From an uncultured Gemmatimonadota bacterium (GTDB lineage Bacteria; Gemmatimonadota; Gemmatimonadetes; Gemmatimonadales; Gemmatimonadaceae): a stretch of 7,260 nucleotides of DNA. Positions within the stretch are counted from its first letter, which is position 1. Each line of letters begins with the position of its first letter. The stretch lies in assembly GCA_903906325.1 (NCBI GenBank), contig CAIVJV010000102.1:1-7260 (forward strand), given 5' to 3'. Position numbers and translations under genes: made by a program. The notes beneath the pieces were generated by a model. It was not told the DNA's origin. It did not search any database and saw only the letters and a list, made by a program, of their open reading frames with translations. Shown here one piece after another: positions 1 to 6,898 of this stretch.

Positions 1-336
1 GATCGTCCCGCGCGCCTTCTTGAGGTACTCCATCCGAATCTCGCGGACGATGCTCCGCACCCCATCGGGGAGGCCGCTCACCATCGCGAGCCCGCTCGCC
101 ATCTCGGCGACGTTCATCAGGGCGATGGCGTGCACGGATCCGAGATGCTGCCGGTTGGCCCGGCGGTCAGGGATCTCGACCTCCGCATGGCCGGGCGCCA
201 GGACCCGGACGCGCGGGGCCGTCGAGGCGGAGTAGGGGACCGTCCACGCGAAGATCTGCTGGAAGACCCAGGCGCCCCCGGGGAATCGGGCGCAGAGGCG
301 CCAGAGGGCGAGGAGGCGTCGGCCGGTGGATGCCAT
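1..336 (-). CDS. DUF4442 hotdog-fold (thioesterase-like) protein, N-terminal part, runs off left edge
   Basis: This gene reads leftward from ATG at 336-334 and is open to base 1, giving 112 residues without a stop, so the C-terminus lies outside the window. The stretch around residues 61-90 (NRQHLGSVHAIALMNVAEMA, then SGLAMVSGLP) followed by an EYLKKARGTI segment is the signature I associate with the DUF4442/YiiD_C group of the hotdog superfamily, relatives of PaaI-type acyl-CoA thioesterases. These are usually about 150-165 residues, so roughly two thirds is visible. The central helix carries the conserved His69 and Asn75-x-x-Glu78. The substrate is unknown; acyl-thioester hydrolysis is inferred from the fold only. 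An in-frame TAG twelve bases upstream (348-346) makes this the only reasonable ATG. No good Shine-Dalgarno sequence is seen. It is divergent from the peptidase gene, 74 bp away. Confidence 0.8.
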   Translation of the reverse strand, partial: MASTGRRLLALWRLCARFPGGAWVFQQIFAWTVPYSASTAPRVRVLAPGHAEVEIPDRRANRQHLGSVHAIALMNVAEMASGLAMVSGLPDGVRSIVREIRMEYLKKARGTI

Positions 337-410
337 ATGGGAAAGCTAGCGCTTCACGGGTGGCTCGGCGTTCCGGTAACTTCCGGCACCCCCTCTCCTG
401 GATCCCTGCG
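337..410. promoter_or_regulatory. divergent intergenic region, presumed promoters for both flanking genes
   Basis: This 74-bp gap separates two divergently transcribed genes, so both promoters should lie in it or overlap the neighbouring starts. I see no convincing -35/-10 pair and no strong Shine-Dalgarno sequence on either side. The assignment rests on gene orientation alone. Confidence 0.35.
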
Positions 411-2528
411 ATGCATCTGCGCTCCTTCATCGCCTTGCGCCTTCCTCTGATCGCCCTCCCGCTCGCCATGGCCGCCCAGTCGCCCACCCCCCCCGTCGCC
501 AAGCGCCTCCCCGTCGCCTCCGTGCTCCACGGCGAGCGCCGCGTCGATGACTACGCCTACTTCAAGGATCGGAACCACCCCGAGACCATCCCGTACCTCG
601 AGGCGGAGAACCGCTACACCGATGCCATGATGGCGCATACGGCGGGGCTCCAGCAGCAGCTCTACGACGAGATGCTCGCCAAGATCAAGGAGGACGACAG
701 CCAGGTCCCCGAGCGCCGCGACGGGTGGTACTACTACAGCCGCACCGAGAAGGGGAAGCCGTATCCGATCTATGTCCGGAAGCGTGGCTCCCTCGGGGCG
801 AAGGAAGAGGTCTACTTCGACCAGAACGCCGAGGCGGAAGGCCATGCCTTCTACGCGCTCGGCGGGATGGAGGTGAGCCCCGATCACCAGCTGCTCGCGG
901 TGCTCGTCGACACCACCGGCTACGAGGACTTCATCCTCCGCGTCCGGGATCTCCGCAAAGGGACGTGGCTCCCGGATGAGATCGAGCAGTTGAGCTGGGG
1001 CCTCGCGTGGGCGAACGACAACAGGACGTTGTTCTACATGACCCCCGATTCCGCCAAGCGCGGCGATGCCGTCTGGCGGCATGTGCTCGGCACCCCGCGG
1101 AGCGCGGACGTGAAGGTCTATCAGGACGACGACGTCCTCTTCAACGTGAATGTGCGGCGCTCGCGGAACGGGGAGTGGATCCTGATCTCGAGCGGCTCGT
1201 TCACGTCGAGCGAGTGGCATCTCATCCCCACCGACCGTCCCACGGAGCGGCCACGCCTCGTCGAGGGCCGTCGTCCGGGGATCGAGTATGAGGTGGAGCC
1301 GGGAGAGGGGGGGCTCTACCTCGTGACGAACGAGGGAGCGCAGAACTTCCGCGTCATGACCGCCCCGCTGGCGAATCCCGGCCGCGCCCAGTGGAAGGAT
1401 TGGCTCGCGCCGCGCGCCGACGTCTTCGTCGAGGGGGTGATGCCCTTCAAGCATCATGTGGTCGTGATCGAACGGCGCGATGGCTTACGGCGCCTGCGGA
1501 TCACGGCGTTGGACGGGAAGCGCGACACGCACGAGGTGACCTTCCCCGAGGCGGCGTATGGCGTCTTCCCCGGGGAGAACCCGCAGTACGAGGCGCGGGC
1601 GCTTCGCTTCTCCTACAGCTCGCTCGTGACGCCGAACACGGTGTTCGACTATGACATGGACCGGCGCACGCGGATCGAGCAGAAGCGGACGGAGGTGCCG
1701 GGGTACGATCCGACGCGGTACGAGGTGGAGCGGCTCTATGCCATCGCTCGCGATGGGACGCGGATCCCGATCTCGCTCGTGCATCGCACAGGCTTCGTGC
1801 GGGACGGCAAGGCGCCGCTCCTGCTTTACGCCTACGGCTCGTATGGCTCCACCACCGAGCCGACCTTCAGCTCGCAGCGCTTCGCGCTGGTGGACCGCGG
1901 CTTCACCTACGCCATCGCGCATGTGCGCGGTGGGCAGGAGATGGGCCGCCCCTGGTACGACGATGGGAAGATGCTCAAGAAGATGAACACCTTCACCGAC
2001 TTCATCGATGTGGCCGATCATCTGGTGAAGGAGCGGTATACCCATCCCGATCGCCTCGCGGCGAACGGGGGGAGCGCCGGTGGCCTTCTGATGGGGGTCA
2101 TCGCGAACCTGCGTCCCGAGCTGTTCAAGGTGGTCGTCGCCGACGTCCCCTTCGTCGATGTGATCAACACCATGCTCGATGCGAGCATCCCGCTCACCGC
2201 GCAGGAATGGGAGCAGTGGGGGAATCCGCAGAAGGTGGAGGAGTACCGCTATCTCAAGGGCTACTCGCCGTACGACAACGTGGAGGCCAAGGCCTACCCC
2301 CGGATGCTCGTGACGAGCGGGCTCAACGATTCGCGCGTCGGGTACTTCGAGCCCACCAAGTGGGTGGCCAAGCTCCGTGCGACGAAGACCGACGCGAACC
2401 CGCTCTTGCTCAAGATGCACATGGGCGCGGGGCATGGGGGCTCCTCGGGACGCTACGAGCGCCTCAAGGAGCAGGCCTTCCGCTTCGCCTTCATCGTCGA
2501 TCAGATCAACGCCGGGCCGATCCAGTAG
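411..2528 (+). CDS. ptrB: oligopeptidase B (S9A prolyl oligopeptidase family) with signal peptide
   Basis: This serine peptidase of 705 residues should cleave short peptides after Arg or Lys. Residues 1-22 form a signal peptide (n-region with Arg4, hydrophobic LPLIALPLAMA, AMA/AQ cleavage), so it is predicted to be exported, unlike the cytosolic enterobacterial enzyme. A seven-bladed propeller (about 90-430) is followed by an alpha/beta-hydrolase domain (about 435-705). The triad is Ser555 (GGSAGG), Asp640 (GLNDSRV) and His675 (GAGHGG). The spacings of 85 and 35 equal those of the E. coli enzyme (532/617/652). Glu599 and Glu601 (QEWEQWGNP) match the two acidic residues that bind basic P1 side chains, which separates it from true prolyl oligopeptidase. 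The reading frame is open to an ATG at 330, but that overlaps the divergent gene and would bury the signal peptide, so 411 is chosen. The Shine-Dalgarno sequence is weak. Confidence 0.93.
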   Translation: MHLRSFIALRLPLIALPLAMAAQSPTPPVAKRLPVASVLHGERRVDDYAYFKDRNHPETIPYLEAENRYTDAMMAHTAGLQQQLYDEMLAKIKEDDSQVPERRDGWYYYSRTEKGKPYPIYVRKRGSLGAKEEVYFDQNAEAEGHAFYALGGMEVSPDHQLLAVLVDTTGYEDFILRVRDLRKGTWLPDEIEQLSWGLAWANDNRTLFYMTPDSAKRGDAVWRHVLGTPRSADVKVYQDDDVLFNVNVRRSRNGEWILISSGSFTSSEWHLIPTDRPTERPRLVEGRRPGIEYEVEPGEGGLYLVTNEGAQNFRVMTAPLANPGRAQWKDWLAPRADVFVEGVMPFKHHVVVIERRDGLRRLRITALDGKRDTHEVTFPEAAYGVFPGENPQYEARALRFSYSSLVTPNTVFDYDMDRRTRIEQKRTEVPGYDPTRYEVERLYAIARDGTRIPISLVHRTGFVRDGKAPLLLYAYGSYGSTTEPTFSSQRFALVDRGFTYAIAHVRGGQEMGRPWYDDGKMLKKMNTFTDFIDVADHLVKERYTHPDRLAANGGSAGGLLMGVIANLRPELFKVVVADVPFVDVINTMLDASIPLTAQEWEQWGNPQKVEEYRYLKGYSPYDNVEAKAYPRMLVTSGLNDSRVGYFEPTKWVAKLRATKTDANPLLLKMHMGAGHGGSSGRYERLKEQAFRFAFIVDQINAGPIQ

Positions 2529-2540
2529 GATGCGCGCCAG

Positions 2541-2555
2541 GCGAGGGCGCCTCGC
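2541..2555 (+). promoter_or_regulatory. RBS-sequestering hairpin before the glycosyltransferase GTG start
   Basis: GCGAGG (2541-2546) and CCTCGC (2550-2555) are perfect 6-bp arms around a GCG loop, ending at the base before the GTG codon. The only Shine-Dalgarno-like bases, GAGG at 2543-2546, lie in the left arm. In RNA the hairpin would hide the binding site unless ribosomes finishing the peptidase gene at 2528, or a 9-codon mini-ORF at 2530-2559, open it. The structure is read directly from the sequence; the coupling role is inferred. Confidence 0.4.
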
Positions 2556-3710
2556 GTGATCGACGCACTCCTCGGCGGGCTCGCCGCGGTGCAGGGTGGG
2601 GTGCTCGCCGTGCTCTCGGCGCGGCTCATCGGGGGGCGCACGCGCCGTCCCCCGGAGCGGCCCCGGCCCGAGGGGATCGAGGCCCCCGCGCTCACCGTCG
2701 TGATCGCCTGTCTCAACGAGGCGCCGCGCATCGGTCCCTGCCTGCGTGGGGTGCAGGCGCAGGGCGCCCCGGTGCGGGAGATCCTCGTCATCGACTCCGG
2801 TTCGACCGATGGGACGCGTGCGCTGGTGGAGGCCGCCGCGCGACAGGATTCGCGGATCCGGTTGCTCACTGATCCGCCGCTCCCCTCCGGATGGATCGGG
2901 AAGGCGTGGGCGCTGCAGTACGGGCTCACCCAGGCGAGCCATCCCTGGGTCCTGGGGCTCGATGCCGATACGGAGGCGCAGCCTGGTGCGGCGGCCGCGA
3001 TCGTCCACGCGGCGCTCCGCGAGCGCTTCGACGTGGTCTCCTTCTCCCCCTGCTTCGACGGGCAGGGCCTCGCCGAGCGCTGGGTGCAGCCCGCCCTGCT
3101 GGTCTCGCTGCTCTATCGCACCGGCGCGGCGGGGGATCCCCGTGTCCGCCCGGATCGGATCCTCGCCAATGGGCAGTGCTTCCTCGCCCGGCGTGAGGTC
3201 CTTCTGCACCACGGTGGCTACGAGCCGGTACGCGAATCGTTCGCCGAGGACGTCTCGCTCGTCCGGCATCTCGCGACTCGCGGGGTCGCGGTCGGCTTCC
3301 TCGATGGCTCGCGCCTCTACCGGGTGCGGAGCTATGCGAACGTCGGGCAGATGTGGCGCGAGTGGGGGCGTTCGATCGACCTCAAGGACGCCGCGAGCCG
3401 CGCGCAGCAGTGGCGGGACGTCCTCGTCGTCGTCCTCGCGCAGGGGCTCACCCTCCCGCTCGCGTGCACCCTCGTGGCGGTCTGGCCCCGGCTGCCGGTC
3501 TCCCCGCTGCGCGATCTCCTCGCCGGCCTGACCGCGGCGCTCCTCGGCCTCCGGGTGCTCCTGCAGGTCGCGCTGCGCGGGAGCTATGCACGCAGAGGGC
3601 TCAGCTGGTGGCTGAGCCCTCTGGCGGATCCGCTGGCGGCGGTTCGGATGGTGCTCTCGTCGGTCCGGCGCCCCACCCGCTGGCGGACCCGCACCTACGA
3701 CGCCACTTAG
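2556..3710 (+). CDS. cruG: GT2 family glycosyltransferase, CruG-like carotenoid 2'-O-glycosyltransferase
   Basis: This is a 384-residue inverting GT-A enzyme anchored in the membrane. An N-terminal hydrophobic segment (1-22) precedes the nucleotide-sugar domain: VVIACLNEA (48-56), IDSGSTDGT (79-87), the metal-binding DAD (136-138) and the catalytic-region pair Glu231-Asp232. Two or three hydrophobic segments follow (about 288-310, 320-340, 350-370). The motifs PLPSGWIGKAWAL, ANGQCFLARR, VGFLDG and MWREWGRSIDLKDA resemble, from memory, CruG, which adds the sugar to the 2'-hydroxyl of myxol-type carotenoids in cyanobacteria. Gemmatimonas makes an oscillol dirhamnoside, which would need such an enzyme. 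Alternatives are the related CruC-like or HpnB-like GT2 enzymes, so family membership is firm but substrate is not. It starts with GTG, 27 bp after the peptidase gene, probably in one transcript. Confidence 0.62.
   Translation: MIDALLGGLAAVQGGVLAVLSARLIGGRTRRPPERPRPEGIEAPALTVVIACLNEAPRIGPCLRGVQAQGAPVREILVIDSGSTDGTRALVEAAARQDSRIRLLTDPPLPSGWIGKAWALQYGLTQASHPWVLGLDADTEAQPGAAAAIVHAALRERFDVVSFSPCFDGQGLAERWVQPALLVSLLYRTGAAGDPRVRPDRILANGQCFLARREVLLHHGGYEPVRESFAEDVSLVRHLATRGVAVGFLDGSRLYRVRSYANVGQMWREWGRSIDLKDAASRAQQWRDVLVVVLAQGLTLPLACTLVAVWPRLPVSPLRDLLAGLTAALLGLRVLLQVALRGSYARRGLSWWLSPLADPLAAVRMVLSSVRRPTRWRTRTYDAT
3593..3623. other. perfect 13-bp inverted repeat inside the end of the glycosyltransferase gene
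   Basis: CAGAGGGCTCAGC (3593-3605) and GCTGAGCCCTCTG (3611-3623) are perfectly complementary around a 5-base TGGTG loop. The repeat lies about 85 bp before the stop codon and encodes roughly residues 346-356. A 10-bp palindrome, GCGGATCCGC, follows at 3624-3633. There is no T-run on either side, so it is not a standard intrinsic terminator. It may slow or end transcription between convergent genes that have no room for an ordinary terminator. Confidence 0.5.
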
Positions 3711-5098
3711 ACCTGCTTCACCTCGGCGACGAGCTTCGTCAGCGTCCCCTTGGCATCACCGAAGAGCATCTGCGTCTTGGGATTGTAGAAGAGCTCGTTC
3801 TCGATCCCCGCGAAGCCCGCGCTCATCCCGCGCTTCATCACGATGCAGCGCTTGGCCTGGTCGGCATTGAGGATCGGCATCCCGAAGATCGGGCTCGACG
3901 GATCGGTGCGCGCCGCGGGATTCACGACGTCGTTCGCGCCGATCACGAGGCAGACATCGGTCCGCTCGAACTCCGGATTGATGTCGTCCATGTCGATCAG
4001 CTTGTCGTACGGGATGTTCGCCTCGGCGAGGAGCACGTTCATGTGCCCCGGCATGCGCCCCGCCACCGGGTGGATGGCGAACTTCACCGTCCCGCCGCGC
4101 TTCTCGATCAGGTCCATGAGCTCGCGGACCTGGTGCTGCGCTTGCGCCACTGCGAGGCCGTAGCCCGGGACGATGATCACCTGCTGCGCGTACGCGAGCT
4201 GGAGCGCTGCCTCCTCCACATTGGTGGAGGCCACGGTGAGCCCTTCCGAGCTCTTGCTGCTCTTCCCCGCCGCGGCCCCGAAGGCCCCGAAGAGCACATT
4301 GCCCAGCGAGCGGTTCATCGCCTTGCACATGATCTGCGAGAGGATGATCCCTGAGGACCCGACGAGGGCGCCCGAGACCACGAGCACCTCGCTCTTGATC
4401 ACGAAGCCCGTCATCGCCGCCGCGATCCCGGAGTACGAGTTAAGCAAGGAGATCACCACCGGCATGTCCGCGCCGCCGATCGGGATCACCAGGAGCACGC
4501 CGAGGAGCAGGGAGAGCCCGATGAGGGCGTAGAAGGCCCAGAGCGGAGCGGTGGGGACCACGATCAGCCAGGCGGCGAGCCCCGCGATCACCGCGAAGAG
4601 CAGCCCGTTCACCGTCTTCTGCCCGCCGAAGGTGATCGCCTTCCCGGTCATGACCTCCTGCAGCTTGGCCCAGGCGATCGCCGACCCGGTGAGCGTCACC
4701 GCGCCGATCAGCACGCCCAGGTGGGTCGAGAGCGCGACGTCTAGTGTCGCGGCCTCCCCCTTCTCATACATGTGCAGGTACTCGGCCGTCGCGACGAGGA
4801 GGGAGGAGCCACCGCCCACGCCGTTCAGGAGCGCGACCATCTGGGGCATCGAGGTCATCGCCACCGAGCGCGCCATGTAGAGTCCCACGGCGCCGCCGAC
4901 GAGGAGGCCGGCCATGATTGTGCCGTACGTCATCGTCTTGGTGCTGAGCAGCGTGATCACGATCGCGAGGAGCATGCCAGCGGCCGAGATCTGATTGCCC
5001 TTGCGCGCCGTCTCGGGGCTCTGGAGCTGCTTGAGCCCCGTGATGAAGAGGACGGTCGCGACGAGGTAGAGGAGCCGTTCGAGGCCGATGCCGATCAC
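3707..5098 (-). CDS. pntB: NAD(P)+ transhydrogenase beta subunit
   Basis: This is the 463-residue beta subunit of the proton-translocating transhydrogenase, carrying membrane domain II (residues 1 to about 265, eight or nine helices) and the NADP(H)-binding domain III (about 290-463). Domain III shows GYGLAVAQAQ (312-321), RMPGH (348-352), GANDVVNPAA (387-396) and KRGMSAGFAGIENELFY (422-438). In the membrane part, Asp211 and Asn220 of GGADMPVVISLLNSYSG match E. coli beta Asp213 and Asn222. E. coli beta His91 is replaced by Asn92 (MVALLNGVGGG). The start is GTG at 5098-5096, overlapping the pntA2 stop in GTGA, with an AGGGGG ribosome binding site just upstream inside pntA2. The stop (3709-3707) overlaps the convergent glycosyltransferase stop by 4 bp. 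Confidence 0.96.
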   Translation of the reverse strand: MIGIGLERLLYLVATVLFITGLKQLQSPETARKGNQISAAGMLLAIVITLLSTKTMTYGTIMAGLLVGGAVGLYMARSVAMTSMPQMVALLNGVGGGSSLLVATAEYLHMYEKGEAATLDVALSTHLGVLIGAVTLTGSAIAWAKLQEVMTGKAITFGGQKTVNGLLFAVIAGLAAWLIVVPTAPLWAFYALIGLSLLLGVLLVIPIGGADMPVVISLLNSYSGIAAAMTGFVIKSEVLVVSGALVGSSGIILSQIMCKAMNRSLGNVLFGAFGAAAGKSSKSSEGLTVASTNVEEAALQLAYAQQVIIVPGYGLAVAQAQHQVRELMDLIEKRGGTVKFAIHPVAGRMPGHMNVLLAEANIPYDKLIDMDDINPEFERTDVCLVIGANDVVNPAARTDPSSPIFGMPILNADQAKRCIVMKRGMSAGFAGIENELFYNPKTQMLFGDAKGTLTKLVAEVKQV

Positions 5099-5400
5099 TT
5101 GGCACCCCCCTGCGGGCCCTTCTTGAACATCTCGAGCATGCGGTCGGTGACGGCGTAGCCCCCGACCACGTTCATCATCGCGAAGACGATGGCGATGAAG
5201 CCGAGGACCGAGCCGAGCCAGCCGTAGTCGGTATGTCCGGCGACGGCCATCGCCCCGACCACCGTGATCCCGGAGACCGCGTTGGCCCCCGACATCAGCG
5301 GGGTGTGAAGGGTCGGCGGGACGCGGCCGATGAGGGAGGCGCCGAGATAGGTCGCCAAGATGAAGACGACGATGAAGCCGATCAGGTCCATGCCGGTCAT
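5095..5400 (-). CDS. pntA2: NAD(P)+ transhydrogenase alpha-2 (small membrane) subunit
   Basis: This 101-residue subunit supplies the transmembrane helices that in E. coli form the C-terminal end of one long PntA. The separate gene is the usual arrangement in organisms with a split alpha subunit, for example Rhodospirillum and Thermus. Visible are a first helix (about 5-24), RVPPTLHTPLMSGANAVSGI (26-45) leading into the second helix, and a third helix ending in the conserved GGYAVTDRMLEMFK tail. Position 43 is Ser, as in E. coli, where Thermus has the proton-channel histidine His42. It begins at ATG 5400-5398, overlapping the pntA1 stop as ATGA, with GGGAG about 9 bases upstream. A second ATG three codons in (MTGMD) could also serve as the start. 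The stop overlaps the pntB start by 4 bp. Confidence 0.93.
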   Translation of the reverse strand: MTGMDLIGFIVVFILATYLGASLIGRVPPTLHTPLMSGANAVSGITVVGAMAVAGHTDYGWLGSVLGFIAIVFAMMNVVGGYAVTDRMLEMFKKGPQGGAK

Positions 5401-6494
5401 GCGGCGGGTCTCCCGGTGACGATCATCGCGCCGGTGATCTCGTCGGCGCGGTCGACGTTGAGGGTGCCTTCCTTGGTGAGCAGGTGCTGCACGAAGGTCA
5501 GGATGTTGCGGCTGAGCATCGCGGAGGCGTGGTTGGGCATCGTGGCGGCCAGGTTCACCGGGCCGATCACCTTCACCCCGTTCACGTCCACCGTCTCGCC
5601 CGCCTTGGTGGGCTCACAGTTGCCGCCGGTCTCGGCGGCGAGGTCGACGATCACCGAGCCCGGGGCCATCGTCTGGATGGTCGCCGTGCTGATCAGCCGC
5701 GGGGCGGTGCGCCCGGGGACCTGCGCCGTGGTGATGACGAGATCCATCCCCGCCAGGTGGGCCTTGAGCGCCTCCTGGATGGCGGCCTGCTGCTCGGCGC
5801 TCTGCTCCTTGGCATAGCCCCCGGCCCCTTGGGAGTCGGCGGAGATGAGGTTCTCGGCCACCACTGAGGCCCCGAGGGACTTGATCTGCTCGGCGGCCGC
5901 GGCGCGGATGTCGAACCCGCTGACGACGGCGCCGAGGCGGCGGGCGGTCGCGATCGCCATGAGGCCGGCCACACCGGCCCCGAGCACGCAGACCTTGGAG
6001 GGGGCGATGGTCCCGGCGGCCGTGGTGAGCATCGGGAGGAACTTCACCAGCTCCGCAGAGCCGATCAGGACCGCCTTGTAGCCCGCCACCGTGGCCTGAG
6101 ACGAGAGGACGTCCATCGACTGGGCCCGGGTGATGCGAGGGACCAGCTCGAGAGCGAAGGCGGTGACCCCCCGGGCATCGAGGGCCTGGATGGCCTCCCC
6201 GCTGCTGGAAGGCTGTAGGAGCGCGATCAGGTGGCTCCCCGCGGCCATCTGGGCCACCTCGGCCGCCGAGGGCTTCTGGACCTTGGCCACCAGATCAGCG
6301 CTGAGCGCCTCGGCCTGGGTGGCGAGGGTGCCACCGGCCTTCTCATAAGCCGTATCGGGGAAGCCGGCGCGGAGCCCCGCACCGCGCTCGATCAGGACGG
6401 TCACGCCGGCCTTGGCGAGCCGCCCGACGCTTTCGGGGATGAGGGCCACCCGGGACTCGCCGGGGGTGCGTTCCGTAGGGACGCCGATTTTCAT
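5397..6494 (-). CDS. pntA1: NAD(P)+ transhydrogenase alpha-1 subunit (NAD(H)-binding domain I)
   Basis: This 365-residue soluble domain I protein binds NAD(H) and exchanges hydride with NADP(H) on PntB. It belongs to the alanine dehydrogenase/PntA N-terminal superfamily. The N-terminus MKIGVPTERTPGESRVALIP is typical. The Rossmann fold shows GAGVAG (172-177) with Asp195 at the end of the next strand (GFDIR). The RQD-loop residues are Arg120, Gln125, Asp128 and Ser131 (PRITRAQSMDVLSS), matching the Rhodospirillum rubrum Arg127/Gln132/Asp135/Ser138 spacing, so the catalytic site looks intact. The length fits split domain I proteins, about 365-390 residues. It is first in the pntA1-A2-B operon. 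The ATG at 6494-6492 is set by the conserved N-terminus; upstream there is no clear Shine-Dalgarno sequence, only a purine-poor leader. Confidence 0.96.
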   Translation of the reverse strand: MKIGVPTERTPGESRVALIPESVGRLAKAGVTVLIERGAGLRAGFPDTAYEKAGGTLATQAEALSADLVAKVQKPSAAEVAQMAAGSHLIALLQPSSSGEAIQALDARGVTAFALELVPRITRAQSMDVLSSQATVAGYKAVLIGSAELVKFLPMLTTAAGTIAPSKVCVLGAGVAGLMAIATARRLGAVVSGFDIRAAAAEQIKSLGASVVAENLISADSQGAGGYAKEQSAEQQAAIQEALKAHLAGMDLVITTAQVPGRTAPRLISTATIQTMAPGSVIVDLAAETGGNCEPTKAGETVDVNGVKVIGPVNLAATMPNHASAMLSRNILTFVQHLLTKEGTLNVDRADEITGAMIVTGRPAA

Positions 6495-6544
6495 CTGTCT
6501 GTGGGGGAAGGTGGGGACGGATGGGCCGACCGCCAGCAGCCCCT

Positions 6545-6573
6545 AAAGTACACCGGGCAAGGATTCGTTCCAA
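6545..6573 (-). promoter_or_regulatory. weak candidate sigma-70-like promoter for pntA1A2B
   Basis: Reading leftward, TTGGAA (6573-6568) and TACTTT (6550-6545) are separated by exactly 17 bases and sit about 50 bp before the pntA1 ATG. They match the -35 and -10 consensus at 4/6 and 3/6 positions. The -35 part overlaps an imperfect dyad at 6573-6594 (AACCAGCCA, TTT loop, TGGCT-c-GGTT), which could be an operator. Such matches can occur by chance. Confidence 0.25.
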
Positions 6574-6876
6574 ACCAGCCATTTTGGCTCGGTTCTTCGT
6601 GGGATTACCTGTGCCTACGGTGCCGGCGATGGGGAGGGTCGCCCGTGAATCGGGGAGTCGGTAACCCCAACCGGGTCGGACAGGGGAGGGGGGGGTCGGA
6701 TCCTGTCGCATCACGATCAAAATGTGGATAAACCCGCATCCGATAGTCCTCATCCCGGCACCCGACACTCTCAATTCGCTTTGCCTCCCTGTTTTTGTTG
6801 AAAAGACGGCCTATTTGGGGCGATTAATAATAAATGACTTCAAATCTCTGTTGGTAACTTCTTATTTTGTGGGTAA

Positions 6877-6893
6877 TTAGTGATATGCACTAA
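6877..6893. promoter_or_regulatory. 17-bp dyad, operator-like site
   Basis: TTAGTG (6877-6882) and CACTAA (6888-6893) form perfect 6-bp half-sites around 5 bases (ATATG). The symmetry and half-site spacing fit a dimeric helix-turn-helix repressor site. No regulator gene is visible nearby, and the site lies within the AT-rich core next to the 12-bp hairpin. Confidence 0.3.
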
Positions 6894-6898
6894 AGCAA

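Noticed and set aside
330..410. Upstream ATG at 330 as the start of the oligopeptidase
   Set aside because: It overlaps the start codon of the divergent DUF4442 gene and would place 27 unrelated residues before a good signal peptide.
354..1457. 367-residue open frame on the minus strand
   Set aside because: It is antisense to the peptidase gene, low in complexity and without recognisable domain; it is a mirror frame of GC-rich coding DNA.
1485..3269. 594-residue open frame on the minus strand
   Set aside because: It is antisense to the peptidase and glycosyltransferase genes, is full of Arg, Gly, His and Glu with no family motif, and arises from GC-biased codons of the real genes.
3353..4354. 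333-residue plus-strand frame across the convergent junction
   Set aside because: It is out of frame with the glycosyltransferase and antisense to pntB; its composition (His, Arg, Asp, Leu rich) is that of an antisense shadow.
6343..6774. 143-residue minus-strand frame upstream of and overlapping pntA1
   Set aside because: It is in a different frame from pntA1 and gives an Arg/Pro-rich sequence without resemblance to any family.
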